From Methanobacteriota archaeon (GTDB taxonomy: Archaea; Methanobacteriota; Methanobacteria; Methanobacteriales; Methanobacteriaceae): a DNA stretch of 19,004 bases. Under the pieces are notes generated by a model. It saw nothing but the letters and a program-made list of their open reading frames with translations. It made no database searches and was not told where the DNA came from. The position numbers and the translations under genes were made by a program. The stretch is from assembly GCA_023430285.1 (NCBI GenBank), contig JAEZAV010000008.1, positions 1 to 19,004 of the forward strand, in the 5' to 3' direction. Below, one piece after another: positions 8,234 through 16,107 of the stretch (within the stretch, counting starts at the first letter, position 1; every line of letters starts with the position of its first letter).

Positions 8234-8413
8234 TTAATTGAGTTTGATGTATATTCCATGTTTATCAAGATCGATTTCAACAATCACTCCAGACAATTCT
8301 TTTTTCATGCCCAATATGTCTGTGAGATAAATTTTATCGCCATCAATTTTAATGTTCAACACATCTTCCATTATCATTGAATTTTCAGTTGAATACACCG
8401 TTGATTCACACAT
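8234..8413 (-). CDS. CooT-like small nickel-binding protein (59 aa)
   Basis: A 59-aa ORF, starting MCESTVYSTENSMIMEDV and ending EIDLDKHGIYIKLN. The pattern Met-Cys, then a polar strand, '.edV..i...gd.i.l.di.G....l.g.i..idl..h.I.l' matches the CooT family (formerly called predicted RNA-binding), where Cys2 binds Ni(II) in Rhodospirillum rubrum CooT. Start ATG 8413-8411 is preceded by AAGGTGGT (8425-8418), an excellent ribosome site. It converges on mvhB, so a putative nickel protein lies beside a Ni-Fe hydrogenase operon. It is separated from pyrC by 222 bases. The fold call is from the N-terminal Cys and overall pattern; nickel binding here is inferred. Confidence 0.8.
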   Translation of the reverse strand: MCESTVYSTENSMIMEDVLNIKIDGDKIYLTDILGMKKELSGVIVEIDLDKHGIYIKLN

Positions 8414-8635
8414 TTTCTACCACCTTCTTGTATCTACATATTATTTTCCGGGCTTTATCAATTTACTGTTTATGAAATTGTTTTAGATAAACTGTTTGAA
8501 AAGAAGCTAATATAGGGATTCAAATCATAATTCCACAATAATAATAGTTAGATATAATTAATGGGATAAATTAGTGAAATTAAACTGACTTTAATGATCT
8601 AAACAGTAGCAAATAAATCTTCTGTAGAAAATTTT

Positions 8636-9934
8636 TCAACTGTAGACATGATTTCCAATGGACTTGAATACTTCAGAGTCTTTCATTATGATTTCACCCC
8701 TCAAAATTGTCATTATTGGGACTCCTTTAACTTTCATTCCATCGAATGGAGAATAATGTGCTTTGGAATAGAAATTATCAGAATTGATGATCAGCTCTTT
8801 TTTCATATCCACAACAACGAAATCAGCATCCATGCCTGTCTTTATATGTCCTTTATTCTCAATTTTAAACAGTTCTGCAGGATTTTCACATAGGAGTCTC
8901 CTGATTTCATTGAAAGAAATATTACCCAGATTGATCTGGTTTAACAGTAAAGGAAGAGCAGTTTCAAGTCCGGGAATTCCGGGAGGTGCATTCCAAACAT
9001 TTTTTTCCTTTTCTGCAATGGTGTGTGGGGCATGATCAGTGCCCACAATATCTGTCTTTGGAAGATCTTTGAGGGTTATCTTCGTTGAATCACTCCTAAG
9101 TGGAGGGTTGGTTTTGGCAAAATTGGCAAATTTCTTAAGATAACTGGAATCTAAAAACAGGTGATGGGGTGTTACTTCACTGCTGATACTACAGCCTTCT
9201 GTTCTGGCATTTTGTATAGAATCCAAAGCATTTTTAGTACTGGCATGACAAATATGGACCTTTAAATTGAATTCTTTAGCCATCATTATTGCCTTTGAAA
9301 CTGCCACATCCTCTGCAAGTGGTGGTCGTGCATCTGCATATGCCATGGAATCACTGCTAGTTTCAGATGATTTCATAGCTGTGTACTTGTTCACGATCTC
9401 CTGATCCTCAGCATGGATAGAAACCAGATGATCATTGATCCCTGTGTGATTGAGATCGGCAATTTCTGAAAACAGATTCATTAAAAATTCATCATCAAGG
9501 AGATCCATGAACACTTTGAAGGATGCAGGGTTAAGATCCCCTAAACCTGGAATCTCTTCAGGATTCGCTGTACCGGCATGAAGCCCGAAATCCACAATTG
9601 ATTTTGATCCTGCTATTTTTAATTTATCTTTAAAATCTTGAACTGTGTTGGTGGGAGGTTTTGTATTGGGCATGTCCAGAACAGTTGTAAAACCTCCTGC
9701 AGCAGCAGATTCTGTTCCTGTTTTAAAATTTTCCTTGTAAGTAAGTCCGGGGTCCCTCATATGGACATGGACGTCTATTAATCCAGGTAATATTATTTTT
9801 CCATTCAAATCAACAATTTCATCAGCCACAAGTGGTAACTTTTGTATCGAAACAATTTTCCCATTTTCAATGCCTATGGAGCATTCCTGATTTGATGGGT
9901 TTAACCTACAATTTACTATGCACATGTCCAACAT
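8636..9934 (-). CDS. pyrC: Dihydroorotase
   Basis: Zinc amidohydrolase closing carbamoyl-aspartate to dihydroorotate in pyrimidine synthesis. The 432-aa length fits class I dihydroorotases. Metal and active-site residues are all visible: H56-V-H58-MRD, the probable carboxylated lysine K140 (SFKVFMD), H174 (IHAED), H230 (HICHAST), and D300 in GTDHAPHT. The following NAPPGIPGLET is the substrate-loop signature. ATG 9934 is the first start. A TATA-like element (9969-9962 on this strand) would place the transcript start within about 10 bases of it, so the mRNA may have a very short leader; only GGAT at about ten bases resembles a ribosome site. ATG 9925 is an alternative. Confidence 0.94.
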   Translation of the reverse strand: MLDMCIVNCRLNPSNQECSIGIENGKIVSIQKLPLVADEIVDLNGKIILPGLIDVHVHMRDPGLTYKENFKTGTESAAAGGFTTVLDMPNTKPPTNTVQDFKDKLKIAGSKSIVDFGLHAGTANPEEIPGLGDLNPASFKVFMDLLDDEFLMNLFSEIADLNHTGINDHLVSIHAEDQEIVNKYTAMKSSETSSDSMAYADARPPLAEDVAVSKAIMMAKEFNLKVHICHASTKNALDSIQNARTEGCSISSEVTPHHLFLDSSYLKKFANFAKTNPPLRSDSTKITLKDLPKTDIVGTDHAPHTIAEKEKNVWNAPPGIPGLETALPLLLNQINLGNISFNEIRRLLCENPAELFKIENKGHIKTGMDADFVVVDMKKELIINSDNFYSKAHYSPFDGMKVKGVPIMTILRGEIIMKDSEVFKSIGNHVYS

Positions 9935-9961
9935 TGTATCATGAATCCTTATTTTAAAGAG

Positions 9962-9970
9962 TTTTATATG
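9962..9970. promoter_or_regulatory. TATA-like element between pyrC and the nucleotidyltransferase gene
   Basis: TTTTATATG is TATA-like on both strands. On the minus strand (ATATAAAA) it is placed about 28-35 bases upstream of the pyrC start, fitting a nearly leaderless transcript. On the plus strand it could serve the gene starting at 10041 with a leader of about 50 bases. Function is predicted only. Confidence 0.45.
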
Positions 9971-10040
9971 TTTTGTAGAGTGAACTATTAATTATGTTCT
10001 AAATATCATAGAATGTAAATAAAATGTTTGGGGTAATTAA

Positions 10041-11138
10041 TTGGTTGAAGCTGAATTGATAACTAAAATTTTCAAGAGGGATGAAAAACTCTTCAAAGAA
10101 GACCTAAATAAACAACCTTCTTACGGGGATGTTAAATCTGATGTGAAGATAATTGCAGATTTTACTGAGTATTCTCCCATGCATCTGGGCCATAGGTACT
10201 GTATGGAACAAGCTAAAAATCAGGTTCCAGACGGCATATTTGTTGCTGTTGTCCCTGGACTTTTTGAGAGAAATGGAAGGGGAAATCCCTACATCATGAC
10301 CAGAGAGGCACGAGCTGCTACAGCTGTTTCTGTTGGGGCAGATATTGTTATAGAAGGACCTCCAATGGGTATTATGGGTTCTGGACAGTATTCAATGTGT
10401 CTTGCAGCTACATTTAAAGCATTGGATGCAGATTACATTCCAAGAGGATACCGGCCATTTGATGGGTTTCAAACTATATTAAACAGGATATCAAATGGAT
10501 TTGGTGTGGCACCCAAACCCTATAAAATAGTGGACATGGAAACTAGGGAGGTTCTTTACCAGGGCAAGTTAGATGAAGACAACTACGTGATAGTGTCCCT
10601 TTCCAAATCACTGAAAAAGATAAATTTTGATTTTAAAAACAAATTCATATTTATAAAACGTTTAGAAGGGGTTAGTGGCACAAAAATAAGGGAAAATGTT
10701 GGAGAAGGTGATCTGAATGCTGCTGAAACTATGCTTCCCACTGAAACCATGAAAATTTTAGAAAGGGAAATTGAGTATGGTAGGGCGCCCATGGACCAGC
10801 TCAGAAATTATCATGGAATACTGGACAGGGTGAACAACAGCCATATCAACGATCTCAGATCGTTAACAATGATGGATGAAAGAACATTGATGTCTATAAT
10901 TGAGAACAGACCATTTAAAACAGTACTAGAACTAGAAAAATCAATTTCTAGAGGTTTCAGCAGACACCATAAAAACAGGGTTTTATCGGCACTTGAGGCT
11001 GGTATTTTTAAGGAAGATATACATAAGTATATAGACAGATACCCATCTGTAATACGCATATTGAAATATAAAAATGAAGAAGTTCTAAATGAATTTCGAA
11101 AAAGAATACCACACAGGAGGCTAGAGTTATGGCAGTGA
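10041..11138 (+). CDS. HIGH-type nucleotidyltransferase, UPF0348/TmcAL-like
   Basis: A 365-aa nucleotidyltransferase-fold protein of the HIGH_NTase1 group. The adenylyl-transfer motif H48-L-G-H51 follows an ADFTEYSPMHLGH strand, and VSGTKIRE (residues 211-218) is the matching C-terminal nucleotide motif (the ISGTxIR type). The C-terminal part DLRSLTMMDERTL...SRGFSRHHKNRVLSALEAGI resembles the helical end of bacterial YlbM/TmcAL, the tRNA(Met) cytidine acetate ligase. That activity in this archaeon is not established; substrate unknown. The start is TTG 10041, with GGGGT at 10030-10034 six bases upstream. Its last ten bases overlap the start of the downstream FKBP gene, so the pair is translationally linked. 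Confidence 0.75.
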   Translation: MVEAELITKIFKRDEKLFKEDLNKQPSYGDVKSDVKIIADFTEYSPMHLGHRYCMEQAKNQVPDGIFVAVVPGLFERNGRGNPYIMTREARAATAVSVGADIVIEGPPMGIMGSGQYSMCLAATFKALDADYIPRGYRPFDGFQTILNRISNGFGVAPKPYKIVDMETREVLYQGKLDEDNYVIVSLSKSLKKINFDFKNKFIFIKRLEGVSGTKIRENVGEGDLNAAETMLPTETMKILEREIEYGRAPMDQLRNYHGILDRVNNSHINDLRSLTMMDERTLMSIIENRPFKTVLELEKSISRGFSRHHKNRVLSALEAGIFKEDIHKYIDRYPSVIRILKYKNEEVLNEFRKRIPHRRLELWQ

Positions 11139-11908
11139 AAGAAGGAGATTTTGTTAAGATAGGCTACACAGCTAAAATTCAGGAAACAGGAGACGTATTT
11201 GACACAACTGACGAGGCTGCAGCTAAAGAAGCAGGAATTCATGTAGAAAATAAATCTTACGGACCAATCCCAATAGTTGTTAACGGCGGGCATGTTCTAA
11301 AGGGTCTTGATGAAGCATTAGTTGGAATGGAAGAAGGTGAAGAAAAAACAGTGGAAATAGCACCTGAAAACGGATTTGGAATGAGAGATCCTAAATTAAT
11401 GCAGTTAATCCCACTATCAGAATTCAGGAAACAGGGAATGAAACCTGAAGTTGGAATGGCAATATCCTCAGAGGGAACCACTGGAATCATTAGAAGCATC
11501 AGCGGTGGAAGGGTCACAGTTGACTTCAACCATGAACTCGCTGGTAAAAACCTTGTCTATGATATTAAAGTGGAAGAAGTCATTGAAGATGATGTTGAAA
11601 AGGTTAAAAGTATGATCGAACTCCATTACAAGGCACCTAACCTTGATTCAGACAAACACGACATCCAGATTGAAGATGGTGTTGTGAAGATCGCAATGGA
11701 TGAAATGGCTAAGTTTGATAAACAACCTTACATGGACGTCACATTTGCTAGGTTCAGAATTTCCAGAGACATCTGGGAAAACATTGAAAGCATTGAAAAA
11801 GTTGAATTCGTTGATGTTTTCGAGAAAAAGGTTGAAGAAGCTGCTGAAGAAGTAGTAGCTGAAGAAGTAGCCGAAGAAGTTCTAACAGAAGAAGATAAAA
11901 AGGAATAG
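11129..11908 (+). CDS. FKBP-type peptidyl-prolyl isomerase, long archaeal (SlyD-like) form
   Basis: Prolyl cis-trans isomerase and chaperone acting on folding proteins in the cytoplasm. Of 259 aa, residues about 1-85 and 138-150 form the split FKBP domain (GDFVKIGYTAKI; NGGHVLKGLDEALVGMEEGEEKTVEI). About 88-135 is the inserted chaperone flap (LIPLSEF...GGRVTVDFNHELAGK, as in SlyD). About 155-225 is an extra C-terminal domain seen in long archaeal FKBPs. The tail is a low-complexity acidic repeat (EEVVAEEVAEEV). ATG 11129 is served by AGGAGG (11115-11120), which lies inside the upstream gene. No membrane segment is seen. Confidence 0.92.
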   Translation: MAVKEGDFVKIGYTAKIQETGDVFDTTDEAAAKEAGIHVENKSYGPIPIVVNGGHVLKGLDEALVGMEEGEEKTVEIAPENGFGMRDPKLMQLIPLSEFRKQGMKPEVGMAISSEGTTGIIRSISGGRVTVDFNHELAGKNLVYDIKVEEVIEDDVEKVKSMIELHYKAPNLDSDKHDIQIEDGVVKIAMDEMAKFDKQPYMDVTFARFRISRDIWENIESIEKVEFVDVFEKKVEEAAEEVVAEEVAEEVLTEEDKKE

Positions 11909-11954
11909 ATTTAAATTTATTTCAATGATATTATTTTGTTGAAATCATTTTTAT

Positions 11955-12107
11955 TTACTTTCTTTGATTAATTTTCTTTTTTTTGCGCTTTTTTATTTTT
12001 TCTGTTCTTTTTTTATTGTATGATTTGATCCTAAATTTATGTATTAAATAGACTAAAACCGCTAAAAAGAATCCGAAACCCACAAGTATGGTTTTAAGGT
12101 TGATCAT
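11955..12107 (-). CDS. Small single-pass membrane protein with strongly basic tail (50 aa)
   Basis: A 50-aa ORF of no family known to me. Residues 4-22 (LKTILVGFGFFLAVLVYLI) form one hydrophobic helix. The rest, from His23, is very basic: tracts NKKRTEKIKK and RKKKKINQRK give about 16 Lys/Arg in the last 28 residues, predicting a cytoplasmic C-terminus. The start ATG 12107-12105 is preceded by AAAGGAG (12121-12115). The gene begins 18 bases after pcc1 on the same strand, so it is probably the third gene of a cooC-pcc1 transcript. It is real-looking because of the ribosome site, the spacing and the coherent protein architecture, but homology could not be checked. The 3' part overlaps T-tracts beyond the convergent FKBP gene. 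Confidence 0.6.
   Translation of the reverse strand: MINLKTILVGFGFFLAVLVYLIHKFRIKSYNKKRTEKIKKRKKKKINQRK
11970..12014 (+). terminator. T-tract terminator region downstream of the FKBP gene
   Basis: Several T-tracts follow the FKBP stop at a short distance: eight or more T at 11977-11984, six at 11989-11994, five at 11996-12001 and seven at 12008-12014. U-tracts alone can terminate archaeal RNA polymerase. They lie antisense to the Lys-rich coding part of the small membrane protein gene. A weak inverted repeat, ATTTCA/TGAAAT, lies at about 11929-11945 in front of them. Confidence 0.45.
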
Positions 12108-12125
12108 TAGGGACTCCTTTAAAAA

Positions 12126-12359
12126 TTATGGTTTTTTAGTTAGTTCAGCAATTTTTTCAACCATGGTTTCGCAGAAAATCAGATCGTCTGCAGTTGCAAG
12201 CAAACGTCCAACAGAATCACCCTCAATGCAACAGATCATCGATTCATTTTCAACATATGACTTGATATAACCCACATTGTCTGGGTGAAGTGATTCGTAT
12301 GCAGCCTCGGCATACTCGGGTTTTACGTATCTGAACTCGATCTTGGCGGTTATCTTCAT
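12126..12359 (-). CDS. pcc1: KEOPS complex subunit Pcc1
   Basis: The 77-aa product fits the small dimerising subunit of KEOPS, the complex that makes N6-threonylcarbamoyl-adenosine at position 37 of ANN-decoding tRNAs with Kae1, Bud32 and Cgi121. The sequence reads as the Pcc1 alpha/beta fold: an initial strand (MKITAKIEFRYV), helix (EYAEAAYESLHPDN), strands with SMICCIEG, then DSVGRLLATADDLIFCETMVEKI. ATG 12359 follows AGGGAT. It lies 15 bases downstream of the CooC-like gene and 18 bases upstream of the small membrane protein gene, all on the minus strand. The other KEOPS genes are not in the window. Confidence 0.85.
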   Translation of the reverse strand: MKITAKIEFRYVKPEYAEAAYESLHPDNVGYIKSYVENESMICCIEGDSVGRLLATADDLIFCETMVEKIAELTKKP

Positions 12360-12374
12360 GGTTAATCCCTAACT

Positions 12375-13160
12375 TTATTTATCCATTTCAACAATTTTTG
12401 AAGCAATATTCCCTATGGAAGCCAAGGCTGTTGAATCAGGATAGTCTACCAGGGCTTTTCCTTCCATATCTGCTTCAACCACCCTACTATCTCTGGGTAT
12501 GGTTCCCAAAACATTAATTCCGAGTTCATTAAGTTTATTTTTTACAAAAATTTCTTCTTCTTGGATTGAAACTTTGTTTACAACAGCAGCTATATTTTTG
12601 ATTCCTATGTCATTGGCAAGTCTCTTTATTCTTTCAGCTGTTTCAAGTGATTTTAGTCCGGGTTCAACCAGGATGATCATGATATCCACTGCTTCTGCAG
12701 TTTTTCTTCCCAAGTGTTCCACACCAGCTTCCATATCTAAAATGACCATTTCATCCTTTTTAAGGATTAAATTACGCATCAATGCTTTTAGAAGTACTGA
12801 TGCAGGACACACACAACCATCGCCGCCCTTGTCCACAGTACCCATGACTAAAATCTTCAATCTGCCCTCTTCATCGTAGTTAATTGATAGTGATTCTGGA
12901 AGGTCAGATATCTTGGGGTTCATTCTGAAAACTTCACCAAATGATGATCCTGGTGTAGCTCCAGTTCTCTCTTGGATAAGCTTTTTCATACTTGATATTG
13001 GGGTTATTTTTTCGTGAATACCCAAGCTACTTGCCAGGTTCATATCTGGGTCTGCATCGATAGCGAATACTTTATAAGTCTGTGACAATAAACATGCCAG
13101 TGTGCCCGAAAGGGTTGTTTTTCCAACCCCTCCTTTTCCAGTTACTGCAATTTTCATCAT
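12375..13160 (-). CDS. CooC-like nickel-insertion ATPase (MinD/ParA fold)
   Basis: A 261-aa P-loop ATPase with deviant Walker A KGGVGKTT (residues 9-16), IDADPDMNLA (34-43) and ILDMEAGVEHLGR (140-152). The motif C116-V-C118-P, in GDGCVCPASVLLKALM, is the CxC metal-binding signature of CooC. CooC dimerises on ATP, binds nickel through this pair and matures Ni-CO dehydrogenase. No CODH/acetyl-CoA synthase gene lies in the window, so the target (CdhA, or another nickel enzyme) is inferred. The start can be ATG 13160 or the adjoining ATG 13157; GTGAT lies right before the first, so the second (MKIAVTGKGG) may be used. It shares a short divergent promoter region with the L10e gene. Confidence 0.87.
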   Translation of the reverse strand: MMKIAVTGKGGVGKTTLSGTLACLLSQTYKVFAIDADPDMNLASSLGIHEKITPISSMKKLIQERTGATPGSSFGEVFRMNPKISDLPESLSINYDEEGRLKILVMGTVDKGGDGCVCPASVLLKALMRNLILKKDEMVILDMEAGVEHLGRKTAEAVDIMIILVEPGLKSLETAERIKRLANDIGIKNIAAVVNKVSIQEEEIFVKNKLNELGINVLGTIPRDSRVVEADMEGKALVDYPDSTALASIGNIASKIVEMDK

Positions 13161-13227
13161 ATCACGATCCTGTTGATTGATATTATTCGATGTTTTTTAT
13201 GGAAATATGGAGTTACCATGTTATGGG

Positions 13228-13253
13228 TATATTATAGGGCAACGTTTATTATA
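13228..13253. promoter_or_regulatory. TATA elements between the CooC-like gene and the L10e gene
   Basis: Two TATA-like boxes lie in the 129-base divergent gap: TATATTATA (13228-13236, flanked by GGG on both sides) and TTTATTATA (13245-13253). On the minus strand the first would start the cooC-pcc1 transcript near 13205-13210. On the plus strand either could serve the L10e gene (leader of about 15-35 bases). Assignment of box to gene is a guess. Confidence 0.4.
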
Positions 13254-13289
13254 CTTATAGACTAAAGTTTCTAAAAAGGAGGATTATTA

Positions 13290-13772
13290 ATGGTTAGAGC
13301 ATACACTAGAAAAGATTACATTAGAAAAATTCCCGGTTCAAGAATTGTTCAATATGATATGGGAAACTTATCAGGGGATTTCCCTTTAAAAGTCACACTA
13401 GCAGTTAAAGAACATGCACATTTATCTCACAACGCACTTGAAGCAGCAAGGATAGCTTCCAACAGGTACATGCAGAGAAAAGCAGGTAGGATGGGTTACC
13501 ATCTTAAGATAAGGGTATACCCTCATCATATAGTAAGGGAAAACCCTATGGCAACCGGTGCAGGTGCTGACAGGGTTCAGGACGGTATGAGAAAAGCATT
13601 TGGTAAGCCAGTAAGTTCTGTTGCTATAGTTAAACCAAATCAAAAGGTTTTAACAGTATTTACCAATAAAAGGAACTTCAATGATGCTAAAGAAGCTTTA
13701 AGAAGAGCAGCAATGAAGTTTCCGGTAACATGTAGGATTGAAGTGGAAGAAGGCGCAGATTTAGTTAAATAA
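13290..13772 (+). CDS. rpl10e: Large-subunit ribosomal protein L10e (uL16 family)
   Basis: Archaeal/eukaryotic-type L10e, the homologue of bacterial L16, near the tRNA-binding sites of the 50S subunit. The 160-aa product begins MVRAYTRKDYIRKIPGSRIV and carries the conserved EHAHLSHNALEAARIASNRYM, RVYPHHIVREN and GAGADRVQDGMRKAFGKP segments. A strong GGAGG (13278-13282) precedes ATG 13290. It is transcribed together with the PEP synthase gene, judging by the 21-base gap with no T-tract. Confidence 0.97.
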   Translation: MVRAYTRKDYIRKIPGSRIVQYDMGNLSGDFPLKVTLAVKEHAHLSHNALEAARIASNRYMQRKAGRMGYHLKIRVYPHHIVRENPMATGAGADRVQDGMRKAFGKPVSSVAIVKPNQKVLTVFTNKRNFNDAKEALRRAAMKFPVTCRIEVEEGADLVK

Positions 13773-13793
13773 AAAAAATAAAGAGTGTTTAGC

Positions 13794-16091
13794 ATGAAGC
13801 ATGTCGAATTTTTTGAAGAACTGAGAAAGGAAGATGTAGATGTTGCAGGCGGAAAGGGTGCAAACCTAGGAGAGCTAACTCAAGCAGGAATACCAGTACC
13901 CCCGGGTTTTGTTGTAACATCCAAAACCTATGATCAATTTATTAAAGAAACAGGAATCTTCGATGAAATAATGGACATTCTTAATGCCCTAGACGTCAAC
14001 AACAACAAGGAACTTCAAGCAGCATCTGTGAAAATCAAAAATATAATCGTTCAAACCAGAATGCCTGATGAAATTAGGACAATAGTGGTAGAAGCATACA
14101 ATGCATTATGTCACAGAATTGGCAAAGACGACGTTTTTGTAGCCATAAGATCATCTGCAACGGCTGAAGATTTACCAGAAGCATCATTTGCAGGACAACA
14201 AGATACTTATCTTAATATAAGGGGCAGTGATGAAGTTGTGGAATATGTCCAAAAATGCTGGGCATCTCTTTTTGAATCTCGTGCAATTTTTTACAGGGAA
14301 GAGAATGATTTTGATCATTCCAAAGTTTACATAGCAGTGGTAGTTCAGGAAATGGTTAATGCTGAGAAAGCAGGAGTGATGTTCACAGTACATCCATCCA
14401 CTGGAGAAGAAAAAATTCTCATAGAAGCTGCATGGGGACTTGGTGAAGGAGTTGTTTCAGGAACTGTTACTCCTGACACTTGTTGGTATGATAAGGAAAC
14501 CAACGAAGTTCTTGATTACAAAGTAAGTACCAAAAAAACCATGTTTAAAAGGGACCCTGAAACTGGACACACAGTACAAGTGGAAGTACCAGAAACACTC
14601 CGTGAAGAACGTGTTTTAAGTCCTGAAGAAATTGGTAAACTTGCAGATCTAGGAAAGAGGATACAAGGCCATTATAATTTTCCACAGGATACTGAATGGG
14701 CAATTAACAACGGCGAAATATTCATGTTACAATCCAGACCCGTCACAACCCTTAACATGAACAACGGTGCATCTGATTCAGAAGAATCTGATGAGAGAAT
14801 AATAATTACAAAGGGACTTGGTGCAAGCCCTGGAATGGCATCTGGTGCAGTTAAAATTGTTAAAAACACTGATGAGCTTGATAAAATAGAAAAAGGAGAT
14901 GTTCTGGTTACTGTAATGACCACACCAGATATGGTTCCTGCTATGAAAAGAGCCGACGGTATTATAACAGATGAAGGCGGTGTAACCTGTCACGCAGCAA
15001 TTGTTTCCAGGGAACTTGGTATACCTTGTGTTGTTGGTACTGGTGAGGGTAGTAAGATCCTCAAAGAAAATTCCATTGTCACCCTCGATGGTAGTAAGGG
15101 ATTTGTCTACGAAGGTAAACTCAAAACAAGTGAAGCTAAAGATGAAACTGGCCCAAAAACAGCAGCAGTTGTACAAAGTCAGCCAATTTTAACTGTAACA
15201 GAGGTTAAAGTCAATGTAAGTATGCCTGAAGCAGCTCAAAAAGCATCTGAAACTGGTGCTGATGGTGTGGGTCTGCTCAGAACAGAACACATGATGCTTG
15301 CATTGGGAGTGCACCCTAAAAAATTCATCATGGATGGAAAAGAGGATGAACTCGTTAAGGCACTGGTTGAAAACATACTAAAGGTAGCAGATGCTTTCTA
15401 TCCAAAAACTGTATGGTACCGAACATTGGACGCACCTACAGATGAATTCCAATCCCTTGAAGGTGGAGAAAACGAACCCCACGAACACAACCCAATGCTT
15501 GGTTGGAGGGGAATACGCAGAGAACTCGATGAACCTGAAATTTTAAGGGCAGAATTCAAAGCAGTTAAGAAACTTCATGAAGAAGGATACACCAACATAG
15601 GTGTCATGCTGCCATTGGTACAGCACCCTAGTGAATTGAGGGAAGCTAAGAAGATCGCAAGGGAAGTTGGTTTAAGACCTCAAGAGAACATTGAATGGGG
15701 AATAATGGTTGAAACACCAGCAGCAGCTTTAACAATAGAAGACTTTATTGCTGAAGGAATAGACTTTGTAAGCTTTGGAACCAACGATCTGACACAGTAC
15801 ACACTAGCAATTGACAGGAACAACGAACATGTAGCTGGATTATACTCAGAAAGACATCCTGCCATAATGAAATTGATTGGAAGGGTTATTAAAGAGTGTA
15901 ACAAGGCCGGAGTGAAAACCAGTATATGTGGACAGGCTGGAAGTATGCCTGACATTGTAGAGCAGCTCGTTGAACTAGGAATTACAAGTGTATCTGCCAA
16001 CACCGATGCAGTTGCCACCGTAAGGGAAGTTGTTGCAAGGGTTGAAAAGAAACTGGTACTTAAAGCAGCAAGAAAAATGATGCAGGGATAG
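13794..16091 (+). CDS. ppsA: Phosphoenolpyruvate synthase
   Basis: Converts pyruvate and ATP to PEP, AMP and phosphate; the first step of gluconeogenesis from acetyl-CoA-derived pyruvate. 765 aa in the family order: ATP-grasp domain (about 1-320, starting GGKGANLGELTQAG, with AIRSSATAEDLPEASFAGQ), a short acidic linker, the swivelling phosphohistidine domain with TCHAAIVSRELGIP (catalytic H400), and the C-terminal PEP/pyruvate barrel with GFGTNDLTQ-type signature (here SFGTNDLTQYTLAIDR, about 660-675) and catalytic C712 in SICGQAGS. ATG 13794 is chosen over GTG 13785 because GAGTG, the only ribosome-site match, sits at 13783-13787. T-tracts follow the stop. Confidence 0.96.
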   Translation: MKHVEFFEELRKEDVDVAGGKGANLGELTQAGIPVPPGFVVTSKTYDQFIKETGIFDEIMDILNALDVNNNKELQAASVKIKNIIVQTRMPDEIRTIVVEAYNALCHRIGKDDVFVAIRSSATAEDLPEASFAGQQDTYLNIRGSDEVVEYVQKCWASLFESRAIFYREENDFDHSKVYIAVVVQEMVNAEKAGVMFTVHPSTGEEKILIEAAWGLGEGVVSGTVTPDTCWYDKETNEVLDYKVSTKKTMFKRDPETGHTVQVEVPETLREERVLSPEEIGKLADLGKRIQGHYNFPQDTEWAINNGEIFMLQSRPVTTLNMNNGASDSEESDERIIITKGLGASPGMASGAVKIVKNTDELDKIEKGDVLVTVMTTPDMVPAMKRADGIITDEGGVTCHAAIVSRELGIPCVVGTGEGSKILKENSIVTLDGSKGFVYEGKLKTSEAKDETGPKTAAVVQSQPILTVTEVKVNVSMPEAAQKASETGADGVGLLRTEHMMLALGVHPKKFIMDGKEDELVKALVENILKVADAFYPKTVWYRTLDAPTDEFQSLEGGENEPHEHNPMLGWRGIRRELDEPEILRAEFKAVKKLHEEGYTNIGVMLPLVQHPSELREAKKIAREVGLRPQENIEWGIMVETPAAALTIEDFIAEGIDFVSFGTNDLTQYTLAIDRNNEHVAGLYSERHPAIMKLIGRVIKECNKAGVKTSICGQAGSMPDIVEQLVELGITSVSANTDAVATVREVVARVEKKLVLKAARKMMQG

Positions 16092-16107
16092 ATCCCCATC
16101 TACTCTA

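Noticed and set aside
8468..8492. Inverted repeat GTTTAT-N13-ATAAAC between the CooT-like gene and pyrC
   Set aside because: Six-base AT-rich arms are expected by chance here, and no clear TATA box lies nearby.
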